61,016 nt of DNA from Planctomycetota bacterium (lineage in GTDB: Bacteria > Planctomycetota > Planctomycetia > Gemmatales > Gemmataceae). The translations under genes and the position numbers were made by a program. Where the stretch lies: NCBI GenBank assembly GCA_021413735.1, contig JAIOPV010000156.1:1-61016 (forward strand), in the 5' to 3' direction. Shown here one piece after another: positions 26,581 through 36,400 of the stretch (within the stretch, counting starts at the first letter, position 1; each line of letters begins with the position of its first letter). The notes below the pieces were generated by a model. That model was not told the origin of the DNA. It searched no databases and was given only the letters and a program-made list of their open reading frames with translations.

Positions 26581-26778
26581 GCAATTTGATTCCGTGCTAC
26601 TTCCCCACCCCAGGTCCGGAACCAATCGTTTCAGACCCGGAACCATTCCATTCGTCCGGAAGAAACCACATCAGAATGTGTGTAAAGCTATTTCTTGGAA
26701 CCGATTGCGACCATTTCTGCTGACGCGAGAATCAAATCCACGTCCGGAACCATTTCACTCGTCCGGAAGAAACTACAT
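26581..26778 (+). repeat. 198-bp dispersed repeat, copy B (inverted relative to copy A)
   Basis: Reverse complement of 10199-10396 with about 93% identity and no gaps. Contains GTCCGGAAC/TTCCGGAC words and CGTCCGGAAGAAAC modules. It sits within the 512-base stretch 26434-26945 between the divergent methyltransferase and the secreted-protein pair. The flanks on either side of the 198 bp do not match copy A. No target-site duplication or transposase was noticed. Confidence 0.9.
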
Positions 26779-26833
26779 TTGAACGACGCCATTTGCCGCA
26801 TAACTCAGCGACGTTCGCGTCTCACAAGTCGGC

Positions 26834-26862
26834 TTTACACGCTCCGGATTGGTTGGCATAAG
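26834..26862 (+). promoter_or_regulatory. Candidate sigma-70 promoter for the secreted-protein pair
   Basis: TTTACA (26834-26839), a 17-base spacer and CATAAG (26857-26862) match the -35/-10 consensus at 5 and 4 of 6 positions with ideal spacing, 84 bases before the 26946 start. Not tested. Confidence 0.42.
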
Positions 26863-26945
26863 GCCGCCGTTCACCGCGAACACAAACGCCTTTCACGCAC
26901 GGGCTGGGTCGGTCGAGGGGACCGCCGATCCGCGGGGGGAAATCC

Positions 26946-27479
26946 ATGAAACAATTTCGGGTCTGGGGGGTGTCCGCGGCCCTGGCAGTCGGCCTGGGGG
27001 GGCCGGTTGCAGCCGCCGACATGCCGGAACAGACGACGCTGATGAAGAAGCTGTTCGGCCCCAAGACGGCGAAGCCCGCCGGGCCATCGGCTGCGAGCGA
27101 CCCACAGCGACCGGTGACGATCACCGCGCCGCTCCCGCAGGAAGTGCTGATCGACGCGCTGCGAGCCGAGCGAGATGCCTGGCAACGGCGGGTTTCGGTG
27201 TGCGAGGAGTTGCGACGAATTGCCTTCGACAAGGGCGACGACGCACTGAGCCGGCAGGCCGACGAACTCGAACGGCAAGCCACGGCACTGTACAACCTTC
27301 GCGTTGCGGGGTTGGGGGTGACGCGGGTCAAGGCACCGCTTCCCGAATCGGCTGGGTTCGCATCCGAAGCTCTCTCGTCGGATTCACAAACTGCTGCTGC
27401 GAAGGCACGCAAACTCGCCGCGCCGCCCACGCCGGTGTCTGGCACCACAACTGCCCAGGTGCGGGAGGTGAAGCCATGA
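26946..27479 (+). CDS. Unrecognised secreted helical protein
   Basis: A 177-residue protein I do not recognise. It has a signal peptide (VWGVSAALAVGLGGPVAAADM). The mature part has a Pro/Ala-rich stretch, then one long helical segment (about 75-120) rich in Arg and Glu (ALRAERDAWQRRVSVCEELR), then an Ala/Ser/Pro tail. GGGGGAAATCC precedes the ATG. Its stop overlaps the start of the next gene by ATGA, so the two are translationally coupled and probably act together outside the cytoplasm. Confidence 0.7.
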   Translation: MKQFRVWGVSAALAVGLGGPVAAADMPEQTTLMKKLFGPKTAKPAGPSAASDPQRPVTITAPLPQEVLIDALRAERDAWQRRVSVCEELRRIAFDKGDDALSRQADELERQATALYNLRVAGLGVTRVKAPLPESAGFASEALSSDSQTAAAKARKLAAPPTPVSGTTTAQVREVKP

Positions 27480-27808
27480 CACGACTACTTCTCGCGCTGG
27501 CGCTCGCTGCTATGATCGGCTGCACGGGAATCTATCCGGCGGGACCGCTGGCGAAGTCCGGGTTCGGTCCGAAGTCGGGGAAGTCGAAGGACGGGAAGGA
27601 TAAGGACGACCCACCGGAGCCGGTCACGATTCCGGCGGTGAAGCCGACGCCGCCTCTGAACACGACGGGACCGGAAGACGTGACGCCCGAAGATCCGAAT
27701 TTCGCGATCAGGAAGTTGCAGCAAGAATTGTCAGCGGACTCGAAGACCGTTGCGACACCATCGAAGACGGCGGAAATCTCGCGGTACAAGAATGGCGTGA
27801 AGCAGTGA
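27476..27808 (+). CDS. Unrecognised small lipoprotein
   Basis: A 110-residue protein with a lipoprotein signal (LLLALALAAMIGCTG; Cys after LAAMIG). A charged low-complexity segment (KSGKSKDGKDKDD) and a Pro-rich stretch follow, and it ends in KTAEISRYKNGVKQ. The ATG overlaps the previous stop by four bases (ATGA), and GGGAGG lies just upstream. It is probably a partner of the secreted helical protein encoded before it. The reading frame remains open well upstream by chance. No function inferred. Confidence 0.7.
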   Translation: MTRLLLALALAAMIGCTGIYPAGPLAKSGFGPKSGKSKDGKDKDDPPEPVTIPAVKPTPPLNTTGPEDVTPEDPNFAIRKLQQELSADSKTVATPSKTAEISRYKNGVKQ

Positions 27809-27814
27809 GATTTT

Positions 27815-27872
27815 GCGTAGCGGCCGCCTCAACGGGGCGGCGTTTTGAAGGCCGCCCCGTTGGGGCGGCCGC
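27815..27872. terminator. Bidirectional hairpin, GCGTAGCGGCCGCC repeat family (copy 1)
   Basis: Arms 27820-27841 and 27851-27872 pair over 22 bases with one mismatch around GTTTTGAAG. It separates two convergent genes (small lipoprotein and rpoD), as expected of a shared terminator. The first 27 bases recur at 55117-55143 with two differences, and a shorter relative is at 31301-31325, so it is also a repeat. Confidence 0.8.
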
Positions 27873-27878
27873 TCCACG

Positions 27879-29516
27879 TTACGCTTTCGGTTCGTCTTCG
27901 TCAGCGAACTCTTCGAGGCGGCATGAGCGGGCAGGTTGACGCAGTTTCAACAGCCCGCGAGCTTCGATCTGTCGGATGCGCTCACGGGTGATCCCGTACT
28001 GCTTCGCAACCTCGTCGAGCGTTCGCGGCGTGCCATCCTTCAGTCCGAAACGCAGCTCGATCACTTCGCGTTCGCGAGGTGCCAGCGACCGCAGCACTTC
28101 GCCGATTCGTTCCTTGAGCAATCGCTGATCGACGTGCTCGCCTGGGTTTGGCGTGTGCGAATCGCTCAGGAAGTCTTCGAGAGCGCGTTCTCCGTCGCCA
28201 CCCACGGGGTCGTTCAGGCTGATCGGATGCTTGCCCACAGCTCGCAGGCTGCGGGTGTCTTCTTCCTTCACGCCAAGCGCCAAAGCGAGTTCAGCACTTG
28301 TCGGGTCGCGACCGGTCGCTGCGGACAGCTCATTACGCATCCGCTCCATCTTGGCGAGCGTCGCAATCTGATGGCAAGGTACGCGAACCGTGCGTGCATG
28401 ATCGTGCAATGCTCGCGTGATGCCCTGACGCACCCACCACGTCGCATACGTACCGAACTTGAACTTCAGCCGCCATTCGTACTTGTCCACGGCTCGCATC
28501 AGGCCGCGGTTGCCTTCTTGGATCAAGTCGGAGAACGGCAGGCCGCGATTGCGGTAGTTCTTGGCGATCGACACAACCAACCGCAGATTCGCTTCCGCGA
28601 GTTCTTTTCGCACGCGCTGGTAAACCAGCCGACGCTTGCGAAGCACCTTCACCAGGGCGGTGAGTTCTTCGGGCGTCATCAGCACCCGACCCATCGCGTC
28701 GCGAAGAATCTTCTCCTGCTTCGCTTTGTCGGCTGGGCACCCTGCATCGACGTGAGCGCGAGCAAGGTGTCGGAGTTCGTCTGCAAGATCGGTTAGCTCG
28801 TCCACCCAGCGCTCAAGAACTTCCGTTCGTGGCGACAGTTCGTTCGCGAGCTTCCGGCACTTGGCGAGGCGGTGGTAGCGGTCACGCTTCCATTCGGATG
28901 CTGTGCCGGGGAATTCATCGCGCACGCCAGCCACGAACACCTTCGATTCCTGATCGAGTAGCGTCGTGAGGGTGCCGAGGTTCTTGCTGAGTCGAGCGAG
29001 AATCTGGGCTCGCGTGAGCTTCAGTTCCTCGGACGAATACACGTCCACGTTCGGGTCGATTGGCGTCTGGCCGGCCGCGATCTGCTCGAACTTTTCGAGA
29101 ACTCGTGCGAGAACATGCGGGCAGAGCAGGGCGGTCGAACGGAATCGGTTCCGGTGGTGTTCGAGTCGCCGAGCGAGCGCGAGTTCCTTCTCTTTGTTCA
29201 GGAGCGGAATGGCACCCATCTGGCGAAGGTACAGCCCAAGCGCGTCGTCGGCACCGCCGGTGTATTCATCTTCCGCGACGGGTTCAGGCTCTTCGGAAGC
29301 GACGCCGAAACCTTCAACTTCCAATGCGGTGTCGTCGCCGTCGCTGCTCTCGGCATCGTCGGCCACATCATCATCGTCGTCGGCCGCGTCAGCGCCACCA
29401 ATGACGTCGCCGAGCAGAGCGGGGTCTTCCCGTTCTGCGTCGGACAACAGCACATCGCTTGGCCGTTCGTCGCGGTCGTTTTCAGGCGTCTGTTCGTGGT
29501 GAATCATCCGGCTCAT
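27879..29516 (-). CDS. rpoD: RNA polymerase sigma-70 factor, RpoD/SigA type
   Basis: A 545-residue primary-type sigma factor. After an acidic Asp/Glu-rich N-terminus ([20 protein letters not shown]) comes region 1.2 ([17 protein letters not shown]), a non-conserved spacer of about 190 residues, and region 2 ([55 protein letters not shown]). Region 3 and region 4 follow ([27 protein letters not shown]). This supports promoter recognition at -10 and -35. The start at 29516 has GGGGAG 13 bases upstream; an in-frame start at 29597 would add 27 residues and cannot be excluded. Whether it is the main sigma of the cell cannot be told from this window. Confidence 0.9.
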   Translation of the reverse strand: MSRMIHHEQTPENDRDERPSDVLLSDAEREDPALLGDVIGGADAADDDDDVADDAESSDGDDTALEVEGFGVASEEPEPVAEDEYTGGADDALGLYLRQMGAIPLLNKEKELALARRLEHHRNRFRSTALLCPHVLARVLEKFEQIAAGQTPIDPNVDVYSSEELKLTRAQILARLSKNLGTLTTLLDQESKVFVAGVRDEFPGTASEWKRDRYHRLAKCRKLANELSPRTEVLERWVDELTDLADELRHLARAHVDAGCPADKAKQEKILRDAMGRVLMTPEELTALVKVLRKRRLVYQRVRKELAEANLRLVVSIAKNYRNRGLPFSDLIQEGNRGLMRAVDKYEWRLKFKFGTYATWWVRQGITRALHDHARTVRVPCHQIATLAKMERMRNELSAATGRDPTSAELALALGVKEEDTRSLRAVGKHPISLNDPVGGDGERALEDFLSDSHTPNPGEHVDQRLLKERIGEVLRSLAPREREVIELRFGLKDGTPRTLDEVAKQYGITRERIRQIEARGLLKLRQPARSCRLEEFADEDEPKA

Positions 29517-29966
29517 TTCCGAATCCACTCCCCGGCCGGTACGTAGCCGACCGGCATGGCGATAGTCATTGCGGTCCGTATCACGGTAAGGAAACATCAG
29601 AGCCGCAGCTCTGGCGTCCCGTACCCGACGGGTTATCTGGTGGGGTATCTACTTCGCAACGGTTCCGGGCGTTGAGAAATAGAGCGAAACACCAACATAG
29701 GTTCTGTGTGTGGGTGCGGCAACCCACCACCCAATTCCGACGCATCGTGGGACCAAAAGGTTCACCAGTTGCGAGCGGAATTGCTCAAGACTCATGGTAT
29801 TATACCCGACTCCCGGCGCTGATCGCGAGAAATGGCCGCTAAAGTTTCGCAGGCTTTCCCGATCGGCCGGTTCCACCGGCACCGCACGTAAAACACGTTC
29901 AACCGCCGTCCCGTTGGATGTCTTTCGTCCCCATCAAATTGACGACCACCGACCCCAAGGTGTTTC
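29517..29966. other. Divergent intergenic region between rpoD and the TIGR03790 gene
   Basis: 450 bases without a supported gene. It should carry promoters for both neighbours. The best candidate is an extended -10, TGGTATTAT at 29795-29803, reading toward the TIGR03790 gene, but no matching -35 is clear. Chance reading frames here show no protein features. Nothing else recognised. Confidence 0.5.
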
Positions 29967-31292
29967 ATGCGTTCCGTTTTCGCCCTGTCGCTTCTCGCTG
30001 CCAGCTCAACGGCGTTTGCCCTCGAACCGGCGAATATCTGGATCGTGGTGAACAAGAACGTCCCCGAGTCGAGGCAAGTGGCCAACCATTACATCGCCAA
30101 ACGCGGCGTGCCGAAGGATCAAGTCATCGAACTGGATCTGCCAAAGGGTGAGGACATTTCACGCGCCGACTACGACACCAAGGTTGTGCCGCCCATCCGC
30201 GTGGCATTACAGGAGAAAAAGGACGCGGCGAAGGTGCTGCTGACCACTTATGGGGTGCCGTTGCGAGTCGGAGGGACCCCGCCGAATGCCGAGGAACAGA
30301 AAGAGCTAAACCTCATCCGGCCCGACCTGAACATGGCTCGCAAGGAACTCTCCGAGTTGGAGAAGAAGGACCGCGAGATGAAGATCCTCGATCCTGCTCG
30401 GGCCGAGGTTTATCGCCGGATTGTGAACCGCCTCCAGTTCCGCGAGCGATCGCTGAGTCACCCCGAGAGCCAAGCTTGCATGGACAGCGAGTTGATGTTG
30501 CTGTGGTGGCCGAAATATCGCTTCACGGGGTTCGCGTGGCCGACGCTGATTCCGATGGAACGCTGGGTAGCGAATCCTCTGAATTTTCAGGCATCGGACA
30601 CTTACCGTAAATCGCGGCCACCGGTCATGATGACATCGAGGCTCGATGGTCCGTCGGTGGAAATCGCCCTCCGGCTGATTGACGACGCGATCGCGGTTGA
30701 GGCGAAGGGGCTGGTCGGTGATGTGGTGATCGACTCGCGTGGGATACCGCTCAATCCGAAGACCGACCCCTCGGGCACGGGTTACGGTGGCTACGACGAA
30801 TCCATGCGGGAGGCAGCGAAACTGCTCGAAACGGCCGGCATGAAAGTGACGCTCGACACGAAGGACGCGGTGTTGCCACCGGGCAGTGCCAAGAACGTGG
30901 CGATCTACTGCGGCTGGTATTCGCACGCGAACTTCGTGGACTGCTGTGAGTACGTTCAGGGTGCGGTGGCCTGGCACCTGGCGAGTTCCGAAGCCGTGAC
31001 GCTGCGAAACAAGGACAGCAAAGTGTGGTGCCCGAATCTGTTGAAGAAGGGCGTTTGTGCGACGCTCGGACCGGTGGGCGAACCGTACACGGTGGGCTTC
31101 CCGAAGCCTGCGGAGTTCTTCGGCTTCCTGGCGACGGGCGAGTACACCTTGGTCGAGGCGTATTCGCGAACCGTGTTGATGTGTAGTTGGATGACGGTGT
31201 TGGTGGGCGATCCGCTTTACAATCCGTTCAAGAAGAACGCGAAGCTGAAATCAGTGGACGTGTTGCCCAGCCCCAAACGACCGACACCGTGA
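29967..31292 (+). CDS. TIGR03790 family exported protein
   Basis: A 441-residue protein with a signal peptide (SVFALSLLAASSTAFALEP). It opens its mature part with the family signature IWIVVNKNVPESRQVANHYIAKRGVP and then LLTTYGVPLRV. Later motifs include MTSRLDGPSV, VVIDSRG, IYCGWYSHANFVD and CSWMTVLVGDPLYNPF. TIGR03790 proteins are found in planctomycetes, acidobacteria and others; their function is unknown. Conserved Asp, Arg and Cys residues hint at an enzyme, but that is inference. It converges with trpA through a GC-rich hairpin. Confidence 0.85.
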   Translation: MRSVFALSLLAASSTAFALEPANIWIVVNKNVPESRQVANHYIAKRGVPKDQVIELDLPKGEDISRADYDTKVVPPIRVALQEKKDAAKVLLTTYGVPLRVGGTPPNAEEQKELNLIRPDLNMARKELSELEKKDREMKILDPARAEVYRRIVNRLQFRERSLSHPESQACMDSELMLLWWPKYRFTGFAWPTLIPMERWVANPLNFQASDTYRKSRPPVMMTSRLDGPSVEIALRLIDDAIAVEAKGLVGDVVIDSRGIPLNPKTDPSGTGYGGYDESMREAAKLLETAGMKVTLDTKDAVLPPGSAKNVAIYCGWYSHANFVDCCEYVQGAVAWHLASSEAVTLRNKDSKVWCPNLLKKGVCATLGPVGEPYTVGFPKPAEFFGFLATGEYTLVEAYSRTVLMCSWMTVLVGDPLYNPFKKNAKLKSVDVLPSPKRPTP

Positions 31293-31300
31293 CTGGTGAA

Positions 31301-31325
31301 CGGCCGCCCCCCGTTGGGGCGGCCG
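31301..31325. terminator. Bidirectional hairpin, CGGCCGCCCC family (copy 2)
   Basis: CGGCCGCCCC (31301-31310) and GGGGCGGCCG (31316-31325) pair exactly around CCGTT, between the convergent TIGR03790 and trpA stops. It directly abuts the trpA stop codon. Related to the 27815 and 55117 elements. Confidence 0.72.
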
Positions 31326-32117
31326 CTAAACCAGCGCCGCACTCAATTCCCGCACGAGTTTTCGCACATCCGCAAGCGCCGCGACACGATCCGTACCCGC
31401 CGCTTCGAGCTTCTTCACCAGAGCGCTGCCGACGATCACGCCGTCGGCGATTTCCTTCAGGTCGCGGACGTGTTCGGGTCGGCTCACACCGAAGCCCACA
31501 CATAACGGAAGGTCGGTCATCGTTCGCAGGCGTGCCAGCAGTTCCCGCAACCCCACCGGCATCTTGTCGCGTTCACCGGTGATGCCGACAACGCTCACCA
31601 CATACACGAAGCCACTGCACGCCTTCACGACCTTCGCGGCTCGTTCCGGCGACGTGGTTGGCGTGACGAGCAGAATCAGCTTGAAGTCGCGATCAGCAGC
31701 GAGTTTCGACAGTTCCTCGGCTTCTTCGACTGGCAAATCAGGCACAACCGCTCCGCTGAAGCCGTTCGCCTTGGCGGTGTCGATGAACGCCGTCACGCCT
31801 CGCTTGTACATGAGCGAGTACGACGCCATCGCGACGAGCGGGATGCTCGCCTTCACGCTGCCGAGCGTCGTGAAGATGTCGGCGAGTTTCAGTTTCTTTT
31901 CGAGAGCGCGAGTGTACGACGCCTGAATCACGGGGCCGTCGGCGATGGGGTCGGAGAACGGGAACCCCACTTCAATGAGGTTCGCTCCGGACTCAGCGAC
32001 GGCGGGAATGAGTTCGCGTGTGAACGCGATGTCGGGGTCGCCAGCCGTGATGAACGGCATGAACGCCTTGCGCTTGGCAGCTCGCAGCGACTGGAAGCAT
32101 GTGTCGATCGGATTCAT
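31326..32117 (-). CDS. trpA: Tryptophan synthase alpha chain
   Basis: A 263-residue TIM-barrel enzyme cleaving indole-3-glycerol phosphate to indole and glyceraldehyde 3-phosphate. The indole is passed to TrpB. Seen: FMPFITAGDPD, the catalytic Glu in NLIEVGFPFSDPIADGPVIQ, the catalytic Asp region VVPDLPVEEAEE, phosphate-binding VVSVVGITG, and VGFGVSRPEHV with GVIVGSALV. ATG at 32117 fits the family N-terminus; the frame is open far upstream without family features. TrpB is not adjacent. Downstream is a bidirectional hairpin. Confidence 0.94.
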   Translation of the reverse strand: MNPIDTCFQSLRAAKRKAFMPFITAGDPDIAFTRELIPAVAESGANLIEVGFPFSDPIADGPVIQASYTRALEKKLKLADIFTTLGSVKASIPLVAMASYSLMYKRGVTAFIDTAKANGFSGAVVPDLPVEEAEELSKLAADRDFKLILLVTPTTSPERAAKVVKACSGFVYVVSVVGITGERDKMPVGLRELLARLRTMTDLPLCVGFGVSRPEHVRDLKEIADGVIVGSALVKKLEAAGTDRVAALADVRKLVRELSAALV

Positions 32118-32173
32118 GCAGAGGGTTGTATTCGCAGACGTGGTTGCTGTCCGGAGCAAGGCGAACACGAGAG

Positions 32174-33394
32174 TTATTGTTGCGACCTGCGGGATTTGCG
32201 ATCGGCGGGAGGGGGCGTGTCTTGCGTTGAATCCGTTTCTGAGCGGGCTTTGCTTTCGGACGAAACCAGGAAAAGGGAAAGGCCCCCCGCGACTGCGAAA
32301 CCAGCGGGGAAGACGAGAAACAGCGAGTCGCGCCAAAGCCCGACGGGAATTGTGTACAGTAGCAGAAAGAGAAAACCGGCGAGGTCGGGTTTGCGAACCA
32401 CGACGAGCAGGCAACCGCAAAGCCCCAAGAAGGCCATTAGCAGCAAGGCGTACATCGTCAACTCAAGGGGGATGATTGCGGTGTGTGTCACGCCCGGCAA
32501 CTCAAGCGCCAAATAGACCGAGGCCAATACCCCACAAAGCCCGAAGAACACCGCGAGCATTCGCTCCGTGTTCTGCGGTTGAACGTCACTCTCGTCAGGC
32601 TCCGGATTTGACGGGTTCTCAACGGGAGTTTCCGCTCGCAAGTCCCTTTCGAGATCAGGTGAGGTCTGCGGGTTTGGCTTCGTGAATGGACGACCAACCG
32701 TGTTGTAGCCACCCTCGGCGTCACTCAATTTGTCCCAGGGTAAGAACAGCTCGCACGCCTCCAGGAAGGTTATCAGACCGGGCACGAGTGCCGACACCCG
32801 AAACGAGTTGCCCACGGCGGGTGTGATCACAAACCATCCGAGCAGGCCGTTGTAAGATATGCTCTTCACGTCAGCCCAGGGAATAAACTGCTTGCCTTTC
32901 CAGGGAGAGTTGCAACCAAGTCCGTCCTTCCGGACCAGCAAAGAAAACCGGCTGGTTTCCCACAGAAGGGGACCGCAACCAAGTGCCGCGAGGCCGTAGA
33001 GGCCAAACAAAGCGACGGCATCGTTCGCAGCTTTGGGGGTGTTGGAGAAAGCCAAAGCTGTGATCAGACTCGGTACCAAAATCGACATGAAGACTGCGAA
33101 TACCCGCGATGAAACCGGGTAACGGAATTCCAAGTCCACGTTGCTGGGGTCGCGTGACGGCTTCAACCATGCTGTTCTCGCGGAATAGTTACTCGATATG
33201 GAACCGCTCCGACGCGGGGCGGGGTCCACTGGTTCATCCGCGACGGGAGGCAAGGGAGCAGGTCGCCAATCCGGCAGGGCCGGTTCCCCATCGCTCAACA
33301 GCTGTGCTGCCTCGTTCTCCAGTTCCTCTTGGTGCGCGGGGCGACTTGCATCACCTCCGTCTTTTGGCGAATGATTGAGTGGACTCTCAGCCAT
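32174..33394 (-). CDS. Unrecognised membrane protein with PH-like segment
   Basis: A 406-residue protein I do not recognise. The N-terminal 70 residues are polar and Pro-rich. About three hydrophobic helices near 95-165 precede a short beta-rich cytoplasmic segment resembling bacterial PH-like domains (FIPWADVKSISYNGLLGWFV). Four to five more helices follow from about 275 (MLAVFFGLCGVLASVYLALE, MYALLLMAFLGLCGCLLVVV), with a polar tail. GAGGG precedes the ATG at 33394. The gene upstream is the Tricorn-like protease on the same strand, ending 72 bases earlier; no link in function is evident. Confidence 0.65.
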   Translation of the reverse strand: MAESPLNHSPKDGGDASRPAHQEELENEAAQLLSDGEPALPDWRPAPLPPVADEPVDPAPRRSGSISSNYSARTAWLKPSRDPSNVDLEFRYPVSSRVFAVFMSILVPSLITALAFSNTPKAANDAVALFGLYGLAALGCGPLLWETSRFSLLVRKDGLGCNSPWKGKQFIPWADVKSISYNGLLGWFVITPAVGNSFRVSALVPGLITFLEACELFLPWDKLSDAEGGYNTVGRPFTKPNPQTSPDLERDLRAETPVENPSNPEPDESDVQPQNTERMLAVFFGLCGVLASVYLALELPGVTHTAIIPLELTMYALLLMAFLGLCGCLLVVVRKPDLAGFLFLLLYTIPVGLWRDSLFLVFPAGFAVAGGLSLFLVSSESKARSETDSTQDTPPPADRKSRRSQQ

Positions 33395-33466
33395 CGTGCC
33401 CTCGCGAACAGAGTTTCGGCGTTCCGTGAATACGACAAGGCACGAAGCAGCTTGGAGTGTCACACC

Positions 33467-36400
33467 TCACTCTGCCAGCGGGATCTTACCCTCGATTTCC
33501 TTCGGTGCGGTGATCCCCTTCGGCATCGGCGCGACCGGCATCGGTGTCGGAATCGCACTCCCACCCGGTCCCATCGGCGCTGGGACACTGCCGCCGCCAC
33601 CGGCCACGCCGCCCGTCTTCTTCGCCTTCCAGTCCTTCACGTCCGCCGCGACCACTTCGACGGCCTTCAGCAGTTGCGTGTCGGTGCCCTTCGCCCAATC
33701 CTCCGGCGTGATCTCCACTGCCACGTCCGGAATCACGCCTTGCTTCTCCATGTTCACGCCCTTGTTCGTGAACACCCCCGTTCGCGGCAACCGGAACGTC
33801 GAGCCGTCGATCAGTCGCGTTGAGGTTGTGCCGATCACGAAGCCACCGGTCGCCTGACCAACCACCTTGCCCAAACCCAGTGCCCGGAAAGCGTGCGGGA
33901 AGATTTCTGCGTCCGAATACGAGCGGTTGTTCGCCATCACCACCACCGGCTTCGTCCATTTGCGGTCGTAACTTCGCAGCACCAACCCCTCGCCGCCGTC
34001 ACGCTGACGGAAGAACGTGTGCTCCTTGCCCGACAGGTAATTCAACACCTGATCGTGCGTGAAACCGCCACCGTTGTACCGCACGTCGATGACCACCGCG
34101 TCCTTGTCGAAGTGATCCGAATACAGCGACCGCACGAACACTTCCAGGCCCGCGTCGTCCATGCTCGGGATGTGAATGTAGCCGAGCTTGCCGCCGCTCG
34201 CCTTCGATACTGCTTCGGCGTTGTGTCGTACCCATCGCTCATACATCAGTTGCGAAATGCGGTCGCGGCTCGCTCCGATGATCTCGACGCGACGCTTCGC
34301 CTTTGGGTCTTTCGGATCGGAGGTGACATCGAGCAGCACGCCCTCGCCGGTTTTGTTGTTGAGCAACTGCGACACGTTCACCTTGCCCGTGAGTTCGACG
34401 CGGTCGATGCTCACAACCACGTCGCCGGGCTTGATGTAAACGCCACGCTTATCGGCCGGTCCGTGCTTCAGCACTTCGCTGACCTTCAACCCAGGACCGC
34501 GATACGTTTCGTCGAAGATCAGTCCGAGGTCGGCTGTCCATTCGTCGGGCGTCGGGAGTTTGCCACTGATGCCGAGGTGCGAAGCATTCAATTCGCCGAG
34601 CATCAGACTGACCAGTGCATACAGGTCTTCACGCTGTGCGACGTGACCCACAAGAGGTTGAAACCTCGCCCGCACGATGTTCCAGTCGGCTCCGTGGTGC
34701 TTCGAGTCGTAGAAGGAATCCGAGAGCGCTCGCCAGCACTGCACGAACATCTCGGAGAATTCTTCGTCTCGCTTCACGTTCATTTTCGCCTGGAAATTGA
34801 TGCGATTCGGCTCGCCCGCAAGCGTGCCCGCAATGCTTCCGAAGGTGCCCGGTGCGCGAACCGACCGCAGCTCGCCGGTGCCGTTCAGGAAGTAAATCAA
34901 CCCGCTGCTCTTGCGTGCCCAACGCATGTACTTCGGTGCCTGTCCCGAGGTCGTCACGCGGGTCACGTTGCTGCCGTTGCTGCTGGCAACCCAGAGGTCG
35001 TCGCCGTTGTTCGAGTGCCTGAACGCGATCTGTGAACCGTTCGGCGAAATGAGCACGGCATCCGCCGACATGCCCGCGGAGCGGTCGGCTCGCAGGTGAA
35101 TGTCGTCCCAGTCGATTTCGCCCGCGGCTCCCGGCATTCCGGGCTTCTGGAGGTTCAGCACATACGGAGCGTACAGCCCGCGACGCTGACCGATGAAACC
35201 GATCTTGTTGCCAGTCTTGCTCCAACTCACGTCGCTGTTGTAAGTCGCATATCGGGTGATGTTCTTCGGGGCGGTGCTGCCGTCGGTCGGCACGATATAC
35301 AACTCGCTGGCGAAAGAGCCGTCCATGCGAGCGAACACCATCATGCTGCCGTCCGGCGACCAGTCGTAATCGACGACCTGCGTATCGCCGACGAGAACCT
35401 TCGGCTCACTGCCGTCGGGCTTCATGGTCCAGAGCTTGCCGCTGCGAAGGAACGCGATGCGGTCACCCTTCGGGCTGAACGTCGGGCCGAGTTCGGCTTC
35501 GGGCGAATTCGTGAGCCGTTTCACCTTGAACTTGTGGGCTTTCGTGAACTCGCTGTGTTCGGGATCATCCGTTTCGAGCAGGTAGATTTCCTCGTGGCCC
35601 GTGCGGTCCGACAGGAAGATAACGCTCTTGCCGTCGGGGCTGAAGCTGGCCGCGTGGTCAAACGCGGGCGAATCCGTGAGCCGCGTCGCCTTGCCGCCGT
35701 CGGGCAGTTTGACGAGGAACAACTCGCCCTGAACCGTGACGACTGCGGCATCCTCTTCAGGGTTCAGGGCGAACTCGGTCGCATCTCGCGTGAACGTGAC
35801 CGAGCGTTCCGTGTTCGATTTGTCGTCCGCGTTCACTTCGATGGCGAGCTTCCGCGTCGGGGCACCGGTCTTGGTGCCGACGACCCAGATGTCAGCGCCG
35901 CATTCGTATACGATCCATTCACCGTTGGCGCTGATGCGTGCCCGGCGAACGGTGTCTTCGTCGTGCGTCGTGAGTCGCAGATAACCGCCCTCGGCCGTGT
36001 TTCCCGGCGCGAGATTCTGAGCGACGATGTTCGCACAGCCGGTCTTGCTGCCGAGTTCGGAGACGTAATACATCTTGCGGCCGTCGGGCGCCCACATCGG
36101 CGAACTGTCTTGCCCGTCGAATGTGGTGAGCCGCTTCTGGGAAGTGCCGTCGAGGTTGCTGATCCAGATGTCGTCGTTGCTCGAACCTCGGTAGCCGCGC
36201 CGATACCACGTCCCAGGCCCCCGCACGAACGCGACGGTGTTGCCCAGAGGCGAAATGTGGGCTTCCTTCCCTTCGAACAACGGCAGCTTCACTTCTGGGC
36301 CGCCGTCGAACGGGACCGTGTAGCAGTTCAGGTTCGCCGGAAAATCCGTGGCTCGTGACGACGAGAACACCACGCTCTTCCCGTCGGGCGTCCAACCGGT

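Noticed and set aside
10199..26778. Composite transposon reading of the inverted repeat pair
   Set aside because: No transposase or target-site duplication is visible, and the enclosed genes are core metabolism, so mobility of the whole 16 kb is unlikely.
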